Shown piece by piece: positions 10,899 through 20,909 of a DNA stretch of 64,000 nucleotides. Within the stretch, counting starts at the first letter, position 1. Each line of letters starts with the position of its first letter. A program made the translations under genes and the position numbers. A model generated the notes under the pieces. That model worked only from the letters and a program-made list of their open reading frames with translations. It was not told where the DNA came from and ran no database searches. The stretch lies in assembly GCA_029945375.1 (NCBI GenBank), contig CM057059.1, positions 2,852,001 to 2,916,000 of the forward strand, read 5' to 3'. Source of the DNA: Agaricus subrufescens (Eukaryota; Basidiomycota; Agaricomycetes; Agaricales; Agaricaceae).

Positions 10899-11447
10899 CT
10901 GGTAAATAATCCTAGATCTATCAACATTAGGCCTGGACTCGCAGAACTACTGAATGGTATCTTCCTCGACTCGGAGAGTTCGCGCAGCGGTCAATGGCAT
11001 GATCAGAAAACTGAAATTAGCTATATCATGCGAGATCATTTACAAACATCTGGCAATTGTGATCTTGATCATACACTATCAGCAACTATCAGCCCCCAGG
11101 GTCATGATCCAGTGGAGTTAGGCGGTCTGTCAGGGTGGATCAAGAAAGGTAAAGCAGGGTCAGGCCAGTTTCCAGATCAGGAAGACGTAAGGTATCAGAC
11201 CAACTATGGTTTTCCAAACAGTATTACTGGAGTTTCTAATATGAGATACATTCAATGGAAATCCTTGAAACACCTGCCATTCATGATCAGGGTAAAGAAC
11301 TATCTAGAAAACTACATTTTCTGGATGAAACAACATGCAGTACAGACGAGTGAGATGAAAAATAAAATTTGCCCGATGGAAAAGCATCTGCAACTTTTAA
11401 TAGAAGACGGACATGCTTTTATGATCGAAAGGTTAACCTTCCACTAG
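10893..11447 (+). CDS. Orphan 184-codon open frame next to the minisatellite
   Basis: An uninterrupted frame of 184 codons starting inside the last minisatellite unit. I recognise no domain, signal peptide or membrane segment; the predicted protein is polar with several Trp and Met residues and many His. The DNA is AT-rich and full of GATC-containing strings, unlike the flanking genes. It may be the remnant of a mobile element or a chance frame. No splice-linked neighbour exons were found. Confidence 0.2.
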   Translation: MTLVNNPRSINIRPGLAELLNGIFLDSESSRSGQWHDQKTEISYIMRDHLQTSGNCDLDHTLSATISPQGHDPVELGGLSGWIKKGKAGSGQFPDQEDVRYQTNYGFPNSITGVSNMRYIQWKSLKHLPFMIRVKNYLENYIFWMKQHAVQTSEMKNKICPMEKHLQLLIEDGHAFMIERLTFH

Positions 11448-11768
11448 AAAAGACGGTAGCTTATTCCGCCTCATGGTTAGGGGGGACAACATCTAGGTTC
11501 GAAAGGCAATGATATTAGGGTAGGGGCGCAACGATAGTCTCGCGCAGCAAGTCCTGTAACTCTGTATTCCCGCAAATGCGATCGAACTAGAAGGATTGAA
11601 GGAATATCGGCTTCAACCTTAAATATTCAAATGTTCAAAACACCAAATGAGTATGGCTGCGGGCTATTCCAAACCAGTTCAGGTAAGCTTACTTACTACC
11701 AAAACCAACATGAGGCAGACTTACGCCGAGGACATGGGTCATACAATTTGACTTTCTTGAAACGTTCG
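11448..11768. other. Intergenic stretch after the orphan frame
   Basis: Nothing supportable on either strand. The right end is the 3' side of the minus-strand SLD3-like gene. Confidence 0.5.
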
Positions 11769-13388
11769 TTAGTGACGCCGACGGGGCTTTTTACTGGGGG
11801 TTTGCAATGTGATAGCTTCATATTCATCATCAGAACCATGTGCTTGACGTCCGGGTCGAAGAAGTAATACGTCAGGAGAACTGTCGAGCATCCATGCTTC
11901 ATCATCATCAGTCTCGTCTTTTTGGCCACCAAAAATCCCTTGGGGGTTACTTCGGTTTGTACCGAAAAGATTGCTTGAGGAAGATGAGGTAGCGCTGGAC
12001 CAAATTGCTTTTTTGTTATGTGTTATTCGGGGTTTTTGAGGAGTGTCTTCGACAAGGATGACCTCAGAATCGTTTGGAGTTCCGCTTTCCTCGTCACCTC
12101 TAGTCTGCGATTCCTGAATGGCTTCGGCAAGTCTAGATGCTGCCCTTGGTTTCGGTTTGAATGCTCTTGACATGCTGACTTCACGATTGAGTAAGCGTTT
12201 TTTGACGGGACCAACACCGACAGAGCGCTCCCTTTCCTCCTTCTCTTGTGCAAGGGATATGGATAATGAACGTGAACGGGCGCGTGAAAGCGGCCGGGGT
12301 TCAGGATTCGAGTGTACAGAGGGACCTTGTGAAGTCTCCAATTGTTCCAGTTGAAGCGGGTCTGGTTCTGGAGAAGGAGAACGTGAAGCAATCTCGGTAT
12401 CGGCGTCCGAGAAATCGTCAACGAAGGGAGAGGCTGGGAATACTTTCGACCTCAGAAGAGTGCATAGTTCCGGTAGCTGAATCTTGAATCTAGACATATA
12501 AGTGAAGGCACTCGGGCGAAATGCAATTGAACTGACATGGGTTCTACTATTGATTCACAGAATGTCTGGGCCCAATCCTTTTCGTTCTGATTCAGTTTAG
12601 GCCCATTGGTTTCCAAATGGCTGGTGAGTTGCAACATGGATAGTTTGTCCATTAAGCTTTCCAATCGTTCTTCGGGAGAGAGGGGAGGTGGTGCATCGAC
12701 CTCTTTTCCGGGACGTTTCCGCTTCTTGGGTTGGTTGACAACAGGAGTGGGTCCGGGCAGGGAAAGTTTGATCATATACAATAATATCTGCACTTGTACC
12801 CTTGGAAGAGATCAATAAACGCTAGATATATGCGCAATAATAAGGCCTACTCGCGCCGTTCTAATCGCTCTAACCAAGCTTGCCTCCACCTTTCGTTGGT
12901 CCAAGGCTCATGGTTCACCAACTCGGCGTCTTGGTCCCCCAACCGTTCATGATGCAGCGCATACCACATCATGGTCTCTTCAAGTTCCCCAGCGCCTCCT
13001 CCATCTTGAAGAATCTGTACCAGCTCTACATGGTATTTGTTAGATATTGCCCGCGTCGTTTGAAGTAAAGGGTCCAGTAGCGAGTGCAGCGAGTGGGGTG
13101 ATTGACTGGAAGACGGTAAGCCAGAAACACGTCGTAAAGATGGCACAAGGAGCTGAAGAGGCATAATAGACTAGCGTCGGGATTAGCAGCGGTCGGCGAT
13201 GTTAAAGGACGCGTGCGTGCCTGTGGCAGCCAGAGGAACTGGAGATAGGTTTGAGTAACAAACTGCTCGGGAGATTCGTAAGACATATCGAGGGGATAGT
13301 CCAGCGCTATTGACTTTTCCTGAACACAGGTCCACTTGGGTCCCCGTAGCGGCACCAGGCCATAGTGTGTCGCCTCCACGCTCGCCAT
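11769..13388 (-). CDS. SLD3: SLD3-like DNA replication initiation protein
   Basis: Several exons read into one protein starting MASVEATHYGLVPLRGPKW. The middle part is helical and contains W..AWLERLERREVQVQILLYM, followed by KKRKRPG and SPEERLESLMDKLSMLQL, then a spliced segment FKIQLPELCTLLRSKVFP. This order resembles the Cdc45-binding domain of fungal Sld3, which loads Cdc45 onto Mcm2-7 at origins. The C-terminal third is Ser/Pro/Arg-rich and disordered with repeated S-P and basic patches (VKKRLLNRE, SKKPRRRH at the end), as expected for a CDK-regulated Sld3 tail. One joint, after TYLQFLWLPQ near 13200, has no obvious in-phase GT donor; a GC..AG intron is possible. The family call rests on remembered motif patterns and is moderate. 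Confidence 0.6.
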
Positions 13389-13636
13389 CGTGGTCGTTGG
13401 TGGCGAGCTACAGGGTCCCGTGATCGCGTTGTCATTATCCTTGATAGGATCATAATTTCAAAACACATTTTCTGCAAGTTGGGGTCCAACCTACCGCGAG
13501 ATCTAGCACGCACTCAAAAGCTGACGAACTTTGCAAGCATCGTCGGACTGAATATGTTAACAACGTGTAATGAAAATCATATTAGAGATAGTAATGAAAC
13601 AGAGGGGTTGTTATGCACGCATTTTGGTCCCGAATG

Positions 13637-14187
13637 CTACCCTAGTTTATCAGTCAAGGTTTCCGAGTCTATAGTGAACAACGAGCGGTTCTTCGACTGT
13701 TTCAGTCGATCATCCTTCAACATCCTGCAACATTGCCTCAGTAAACCATCCGTACAACCAAAACACTATGCCAAGGACTCACCTGTTATCAACTCTCGCA
13801 TCCTCTCCTTCAACACCCACGATGGCCTGCGGTGTTTTAGCCTCGATCACCTAAGAAGATTAATTCATTAGCTGGTAAGATCTACGAAGAAATTGAAGAC
13901 GCACATAATGATTATCACAATGCGGACAGTATTCATCACTCTCTTCATACTCGGACATGTTTTTCCTGAATGCCTTTTTACACTTCTTACAGACAAAAGT
14001 CATCTCGGCGGTTTTTGCCAATGGATGTGTTTGTGCTTCAGCATGGCACTCGGCGCAGTCGTACCATAGCTTGCAGCAGGGTGCGCGAATAGATACTTGA
14101 GCATTGAGGATGTGTTTACTGTCAGGAAGCTTTGAGTGAACATGTCTTCAGGATGGTATCATAGACGGGATACAGCACCCACCACAT
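13637..14187 (-). CDS. CHY-type zinc-finger protein
   Basis: Four short exons give about 124 residues beginning MCKHILNAQVSIRAPCC. Cys/His pairs follow in the order CC (16-17), CAECH (23-27), H33, C45-C48 and CPHC (66-69), which is the CHY zinc-finger pattern in its short fungal form. The tail VIEAKTP...GVEGEDARVDNR is typical of the fungal family and ends DKLG. The first exon holds only MC plus part of a codon, so the start depends on a GTGGGT donor at about 14182. CHY-finger proteins include the mitochondrial Hot13 zinc-binding factor, but this short form has no established role that I can name. It lies upstream of, and in tandem with, the SLD3-like gene. Confidence 0.8.
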
Positions 14188-14713
14188 TGGTACTCTCCTG
14201 GCTCTTTTCGCAGAAATGTCAAGGTGGATTTGGTGGAACGTAAATTAAACCACAAAACATGGCATGAATCGAGAAGTAATGTCACGCGGTCACGCAGATC
14301 TATCGAGCAGCCCAACTTTCTTTCTTACCCAATGTCCTCATCGTCTGTTTTTTTATACAAGGATCTGCGGACCGAAATGCTGTCTTGCAGCTCGGGACGG
14401 TTCCGGGACAACACTAATTTCTGCTTATCTCCAACGGAAACCCGGCGATCACCTACAGGCCATAGTCGCCTGACGCCCAAAAGAAAAAGAAAAGAAAAGA
14501 AAAAGAACAGCCTGCTAGGCCCTGAGTATTCACAAGATCTCCATGGATCTCCATGCCATCTCCACGTCCTCCGAGATTGACAGAGTTTGCACAGCACAAG
14601 GATTACCGCTGTCATTCACACCAACAACTGACGAGTAAGATTGACACAAAGGTATATTCACGGAGAAATTTAGGCCAATCCAAAACAATCAACACACATG
14701 TACATTGTACACA
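14188..14713. other. Intergenic stretch between CHY and GH30 genes
   Basis: Contains the CHY gene promoter (minus strand) and the GH30 3' flank. Short frames in it are unsupported; there is an AG-rich run around 14476-14508. Confidence 0.5.
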
Positions 14714-16742
14714 CTAACAAGCTCTCCGAGCAAACACATATGTACTCAAACTGGTCGCTTTCAACAATAAAGACCAAACCCCTCCACTTTGCACAGCATT
14801 TCCAATCGTCGCGAAATCTTCAGCTGCGGACGTTCTATGAGCTCCAGTGGCACATACATTCTCCGGGAATGTTAGTGTCAAGGTTGAATCAGTGGTGTTC
14901 GGGTTCATGGCAATGACGTAAAAATTCGATGAATCTGTCACTGCCATCATGAACTTCGTAGAACCCGTACCGGTGATCGCTCTCCGCTGGGACCCGGCTG
15001 GTGTTCAATACATCAATTTTATATATTTATAACTTGAAAAAAAAAAAACATAATGGCATGAACACACTCACGTTTAACGAAGTTACCGAAATGTTTGTAA
15101 GTCCAAAACTGTTTTTTGATATCTGTCAAATAATGAATCGGAAGGCTCCGATGGATACAGGGTTCAATAGACTTACAGAGTCGGAAATTCCCGTTCGATG
15201 CGTAGCTGCCATCATAATATATCAAACCATCCTAATGGATACGTCCATTATAATTATATTGAACGGCGATAATTATCGTGCACTCACATTCCAGCCGTTA
15301 GAATTGGCAGTAGTTGCGCAGGAAGGATTTTGTAATGGAGAACAGCCAAGCCCTAAACAAGAGCGAGGATAATCAAGTGAAAGGAACAACCTACTGAATC
15401 CAAATACTGACCGTTGGAGACCAGAGTCCAGAACTGCCAACCAAAATAAACCATCGAAGCCTTTAGATAGGAGATAGAATATTACCACGTACATCATAGT
15501 GGGGTTCATTTGCCAGGACAAGACTTTGGAAGACAAGGCTTGAGAACATCAAAGCATTTTTGATTCTAGACAACCATGAGATTATATTATTCAAAGATTG
15601 AAAGGTCGTTGCGTACGTGGGATCATATCCTCCAGACCAACCTTTCCCAGAACCGTCAGCATTGCCAAGAGAGCAACATATTTCCTTGGAATAATATTAA
15701 TTACATTTTAAAATAAAAAGAATTGAATTAGACATACCGACATCCAAGTCTGTACCCCGGGGAACTGTCTTTGAGTGTTGGAGATATAATTCGTGTAGCT
15801 AGAGTCACTCGGGAAATCGTATGTATGGTGAACCAGCGCCTTAACCTTGCCAATAACTTGGGGCAACCAAGAAGCATACTCGTTAGCTGCATTTCCCAGA
15901 GAAGAAGATTCGTCCGCAAGAATCCCAACAGTCGAAGCCAAGCCCCGAGACTGAAGGGCATTCCATAACCCATTGACAACTTCAGCCCGCCTATTAAAAG
16001 ATGTCACTTGTCAATTACTGACAGCCAGTCATAGGTTTTGTTATTGTGCCTCACTGAGTAGGAAGAACCTGCATTCCCTCCTGTCCGCAAGGTGAAGGTC
16101 CAAAGGTACTATCAGGCTCGTTCATTGGCGAAACTAGACTAATATTGATTCCTTGAGAGCGGAAATGGCTAATGACATCCGCCAAATAAGTGCCATAAGC
16201 ATTTCCGTTACCTATACCGCCACCGACATGAGCCATCCGGTTCAAAAGTAAAAGTAACCTATAGTAAACCGAGCCTTTAGGTACTTACCAGTAACAAACT
16301 GTCCATTACAACTCGCCCGTCCCGAAGTCAAACTTGGAGGTGCACTATTCGCAAATGCCGTCAACGACGCCACCCCCAATTTAGACGCTTGATTCAAAAA
16401 ATATTGCCCTTGTTGATCCGCATTAAAATTGTACACCCCAGAGCTCACATAAAAAGTCTCTGGCGCCCGTGTTGGGTTAGAAACATTGACACCTCCAGCT
16501 CCGACATTGTATCGATAACTCGAAAGTCCCAAACCACTCTGCGAAAACAACAACATCGACAAATTCTGTCTAGTCGCGTCGGGAAAGTGCCATAAATCAT
16601 TAGGCCACCAAGCTCCGGAACCTCCAATCCCAGTGAACGTTTGGGAGGGGCTAGATGACACAGCGGCAGAAGCCACGCGAGTGGTGTATACCAAAAGGAG
16701 ACCGAGAGTGTGAATGATTAAGCGACAAGGTAGAGAACCCAT
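14714..16742 (-). CDS. GH30 glycoside hydrolase (endo-beta-1,6-galactanase-like)
   Basis: Secreted enzyme with a signal peptide in the first ~26 residues (MGSLPCRLIIHTLGLLL...). The N-terminal (alpha/beta)8 part begins TFTGIGGSGAWWPNDL and has GLGLSSYRYNVGAGG and NPTRAPETFY, as in fungal GH30 endo-1,6-galactanases. The acid/base Glu lies in SPMNEPDSTFG. The nucleophile Glu is restored by splicing in TWMS-EICCSLGNADG, followed by GWSGGYDPT. SKVLSWQMNPTMMYV and a C-terminal beta domain (FYVIAMNPNTTDSTLTLTF) follow, ending FARRAC. At least seven introns are needed. The enzyme would cut beta-1,6-galactan side chains of plant arabinogalactans or a related fungal glycan. A TATA-like site lies about 95 bp upstream. 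I saw no stop or frameshift in the exons examined. Confidence 0.88.
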
Positions 16743-17543
16743 CGTTTCTTGATCGTTTCAGGTTTTCTGCTGAGAGCCCACTTTTTGATAGGAACGAATG
16801 ATTCTTAGGGCGTAACTGAAGAACCCTCAGAGCGCCTTATATCTCACTGAATTTCTCCGTGCTCTCCCATGGTTTTTGCGTTGGCCATGCCAGCGGGCCT
16901 TAGAAGTCATAGGATCATGGATTCTCGGTCCAGGATTAGGTGGTCAGTCACTCGACATCAGAATCAGTCATCCTTTTCACAAGTTTAGGACTTCCGAAAT
17001 GTCCCTTGATGTCGACATGACTTTGACCGGCCCTATGGTACTTTGCCGGCCTCCCTGAAGTCAGAGCACTAACAGCACATGATAGTTGATCATGCGGGGA
17101 CACTCGAGTTCCGATTTGATGATGGCCAGAAATAACTTTGATAAGTTCGCATTGGAAACTCAGTGACAGTGATCATCATGATCATATGATCACGGCGGTC
17201 CTTAACCATGTGGGTGTGAGAAATAGCCACTAATGATTAATTCAAGGGAACTGATAAAGTAGTGTCATGAAATGACAATTGGGAGAGGAGTTAGTGAGAA
17301 GTAAGAGCCCTGTCATGTTCTACACGAAGTATACTATACAACTAGATATAATTTATCTTCGACTCAGAGATCGAAGTCGGAATGAGAGTGTTTCAAGATG
17401 GATCGCAGTTTGAGGTGGCACACATCTATTTCTTGAATGTGTATTTTGGTTTCATCCGTAATGATGCAGAGTTTTCCGAGCCGTAGACAATATCTGAGAG
17501 AGGGATCAGTTAGAAATATCATATCAGATGTAAGAGAACAAGA
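16743..17543. other. Intergenic: GH30 promoter and GATC-rich palindromic patch
   Basis: Carries the GH30 upstream region, with TATAAG on the minus strand at 16836-16841, and the 3' flank of the membrane-protein gene. Around 17168-17192 there is a compact run of overlapping TGATCA/ATGATCAT palindromes. No gene is supported. Confidence 0.5.
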
Positions 17544-19549
17544 CTAACCAATCGGCGAGGTGAAGTTGTGCAATAACGGGTTCACATTTGACACATTCAT
17601 ATTATGAGCGGTCAAGTTTACCTCCGTAAGGGTATCGAAACCACCAAGTTCCACATCTAGACCCCGTCTTCGATTTGGTCTGAACATAGGTAATGGCGCC
17701 GGAACATCCCTTTCTTCATCTCCCGGGTTATTATCGAGTGATATTTCCGGGTCCTTTAGAGATTCTGTGTCAGAAAAGGGATTCTTGTATTCCATTTTCC
17801 ATGAGGGAGAAGACAGCGCGTTCGGGCTGTTTGTGAAGGTCTTGTCTCCAGGAGAAGCGAAGGATGTGTCGGATACATATGTATTCACGCGCCCAGTCGC
17901 ACTGTAATCGAGATAGCTTCCCTTGGCTCCAACTGCCGAGTTCAGCGCACTATGAGATCGTTTGCGGTCTTTCTCGGCGTCCTTGGCGGCGATTTCATTT
18001 TCGACTGAGCGGGGGAAAAATATCTGTTTTGATCAGAATGGAAGGTTGGAATAATTGTGAATAAACCTTACGACGAGCGTGATACCCGATGATATCCCAC
18101 AACCGAATGCGGCCAGTATCGCCAATAGATCTAAGCGCGATGTATGATGAGTGAACGTATTGATCAAAGTCAAACTTGGACGTACCTGTACTCGTCATGC
18201 TCTCGTTGATATGATGATCATGCGGGTGAACCCCATCAGCTCCAAGTATAAGGAGAGGGACACAGAAGAGAAAACGGAACAAGACTCGAATTCGCTAGAA
18301 ACAAGACTGTAAGCAACAGCACAAGATCGATATCGTTAGTGATGACTTGCGTTTAATTCCTCGAATGTTGTCAAGCGAGTTATAGTCTTCATGTCAACGC
18401 CTTCGTTTTTCTGAATGGGAGAATCACTTTAATCAAAACAGATCAAACCAATAGTAGTGAAGCCTTACAAGGTTTTGGATGAAGGCTGGGAACATAAACC
18501 TATTACGCGCGGTTAAGTGAAATTGAAACACCAAGCGATGTACGTGGTGCGTACAATATCGGTAAGAACCCGATCGTTAACGCCAGACTACCTATACTTC
18601 CTCCCAAGAAAGTGTACGCTTCACTCTGGTAAAAATATTGCATTGGACAGTTGGCTTCACGGTTTGATTATGTTCACATACCGTTAGAGGATTGTGTCTG
18701 CTGAGAATGGTAAGGAGTGGCATATAAACCACGGCCACGATCGATCCGACGGCCCAAGTCTTGAAATACAAGGTCTTGAACCAACTTTGATTTTGTGCAG
18801 TGGAGTTGACGAGGTATAACCAGAAACACAACTCTAATCAGCAACGCACCACGATTGTATCTTTTTAGCATCTCGGCATGTGCAAAAGCGAGATCCAGGC
18901 TCACCTTCAAGATGGGTGACCCTGTCACAGCGGAATAACGTTAGTGGCGGGATCAGGCGGTAGTGAAACCGCTACTTACATCTCCAGACTCCAAGCAATG
19001 GAAAAACATAGCGTGAGAGGGAAAATAGAACGTTGTAAAGAGGGTTCCCATAGCTGATACGGTTTTGGAACAACTACAATATTCGGCTGTTAGTGAAGTC
19101 AATAGCACGATGAGTGATGTACGCACTTCCAACGAAAGGAAGGTCCACGAATCCTTCGTGATATTTAATGATAACGTTTCCGACCGAATATGTCACTATT
19201 AAGGGTATAGACAGTAGATACGAGTACTGGTGGGAACTTGATTGAGTTTATTTCGCTAGTTGTTAATAGCTGTTGAGTACGCACGGTCATAACTCTCTTG
19301 AAGGCGCCTGAGTATGGCCCGCTGTTCCACCTGCACAGACACCCCGTCAGACCCCCGGCTACGACACGAGCACCAGCTGAGCCCTTACCTTAGACACTTG
19401 AAGCGGTCGAAGGACCAGAGGTGGAAGACGAGGAATGCCCCCAGCTGAGAAGATAGTAGGACGGCACTCTGAGGTTCAAGTTACGGAGAACATACCATGC
19501 AGGACACGATCGCCCACACGAGGTAAGTCGCGGGAGAGGTATGGGACAT
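17544..19549 (-). CDS. Conserved multi-pass membrane protein
   Basis: Many small exons join into a polytopic membrane protein. It starts MSHTSPATYLVWAIVSCM with a first membrane helix, continuing LGAFLVFHLWSFDRFKCLRW, then KRVMTYSYLLSIPLI and further helices including LTLCFSIAWSLEM, CFWLYLVN, KTWAVGSIVAVVYMPLL and SIGSLALTIGFLPIL. A hydrophilic loop has NEGVDMKTITRLTTFEELN, a later helix is FRFLFCVPLLILGADGVHPH, and the cytosolic tail is Ser/Asp-rich (about 110 residues) ending NFTSPIG. Sequences with FDRFKCLRWNSG and GVHPH are familiar from widely conserved basidiomycete proteins of unknown role; about seven or eight membrane spans suggest a receptor-like or transport topology. I cannot assign a function. 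It is divergent from the ankyrin gene at 20250. Confidence 0.75.
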
Positions 19550-20249
19550 TGGCAGTGAAGGAGGGACGCTGGGAGAGACACTCGGGGAGAAAAAGACACA
19601 CCAGCCGGTGAGGGTTGCAAGATGTAACCCATTTGGGAGCCGCCAACGACAGCAGGGTTTTAACCCGGCACATGATATGTCGTCGCATCTGGATAAATAG
19701 ATGTAATCGCTCCAAAGACCTGAAAATCAGCGGAGATCGGGGGTAGAGCTGATGGACCTGACACGCGCAAGCCTGCGAAGGCCGGCTGTCAAGTCGATTG
19801 TAGGTGCCAAAGTACTTGTGGCGCGGCTATGTTTAGAAAGAAAGCGTTCGCAGACCCAATCACGAGAGCTTGGGAAACTATCAGTGACCTGTGGACCCCA
19901 GGCGCTATCTATAGTCCCTGCACGGGCAAGGGGCGGCCGATGATTGGCTGCTGGGCGCTTGGGTCCATGTGGGCTTGGTGCACTAACAGCTTGGCCTGTG
20001 ATCCTCGACTGTATTGCCCCGCATTCCAGCGGTCCTCGAGCCCTATAAATGCGTTAGAGACGGTCTGGCCTGAGTTCTGGCACTTGCCTGGTGCAGCGTC
20101 GATGCGCAGGCGAGGAAGGACGACAACGAGCTTCACCGCGAGCCCGACCCCGCCGGTATATTCCGGCTGCCGGAAAAGGAAAGGAGCCTATTCTTAAGGT
20201 TCGTGCATCACGTCTGGCCCTGGTCTCATCGCTGAGCGCGCGCCTTACC
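19550..20249. promoter_or_regulatory. Shared upstream region of two divergent genes
   Basis: About 700 bp separate the ATG of the membrane-protein gene (minus) from the ankyrin gene (plus). The right part is GC-rich. No clear TATA box for either gene was found. Short frames here are not supported as genes. Confidence 0.4.
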
Positions 20250-20909
20250 ATGCCCCCTCCCACAGCCGCCGATCAGGACGAGCTCCTTCTGTCGTGCAGA
20301 TACGGGGATTTGGAAGACACAAAACGCTTTGTTGATCAGTTTGGACAAGATCCGGTCGCTCGAGTAGTAGACGACAACGGAAACACAGTCCTTCATATGG
20401 CCGCGGGCAATGGCCATCAAGGTAAGCCGGTGATCCATCCTGACCCACAGGTGCGACATCTGATATTCACAAAAAGCCCCATAGACGTCCTTGACTACCT
20501 ATTGTCTATTGTTCCCCCCTCCCTGCTTTCGGCCCAAAATCACTCGGGCTCCACACCATTACATTGGGCCACACTCAACAACCATTTATCTGTTGTTAAA
20601 CAAATCGTTCAGCTGCCCAACGGTCCGGGCATTGATCTGATTGATATTAAAAATGCTGCCGGTAGATCGCCACTGGCAGAGGCTGAGATGGTTGGATGGG
20701 ACGAAGGCGCTAATTGGCTGGTCGAAAAAATGAGGCTCGAACCTGGGCAGGGGGAACCCGTCGAAGACGTCCTCGCGGGAGAAGACAAGGACACGATGAC
20801 GAGAGACATTCAGGTAGAGATTGAAGATGCCGAAGGGCGGATCGCGAGGATGACAATCAATGACAGTAAAAATGGGGCACATCCGGCTAGTGAAAATGCG
20901 CCGTCATAG
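20250..20909 (+). CDS. Ankyrin-repeat protein (Yar1-like)
   Basis: Splicing of one intron (20422-20484, 63 nt) gives about 198 residues. Ankyrin repeats occupy roughly residues 10-125, with DDNGNTVLHMAAGNGHQDVLDY and NHSGSTPLHWATLNNHLSVV as the clearest units and a third degenerate one (DIKNAAGRSPLAEAEMVGWD). The C-terminal part is acidic (DIQVEIEDAEGRIARMTI). Size and layout match yeast Yar1, the chaperone that shields ribosomal protein Rps3 before it enters the 40S subunit; this is a family-level inference. The intron is a multiple of three with no stop, so the unspliced frame stays open; the acceptor is chosen because it rebuilds the repeat. The start MPPPTAAD is used because the upstream in-frame ATG adds only low-complexity basic sequence. 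Confidence 0.8.
   Translation: MPPPTAADQDELLLSCRYGDLEDTKRFVDQFGQDPVARVVDDNGNTVLHMAAGNGHQGKPVIHPDPQVRHLIFTKSPIDVLDYLLSIVPPSLLSAQNHSGSTPLHWATLNNHLSVVKQIVQLPNGPGIDLIDIKNAAGRSPLAEAEMVGWDEGANWLVEKMRLEPGQGEPVEDVLAGEDKDTMTRDIQVEIEDAEGRIARMTINDSKNGAHPASENAPS

Noticed and set aside
11492..11510. tRNA-like GGTTCGAA strings here and at several other places
   Set aside because: Flanking bases do not form a T-arm, anticodon arm or acceptor stem, so no tRNA gene is supported.
13365..13871. 168-codon plus-strand frame
   Set aside because: It is antisense to the CHY zinc-finger and SLD3-like exons, which carry clear family motifs.
15001..15372. 123-codon plus-strand frame
   Set aside because: Antisense to GH30 exons and introns.
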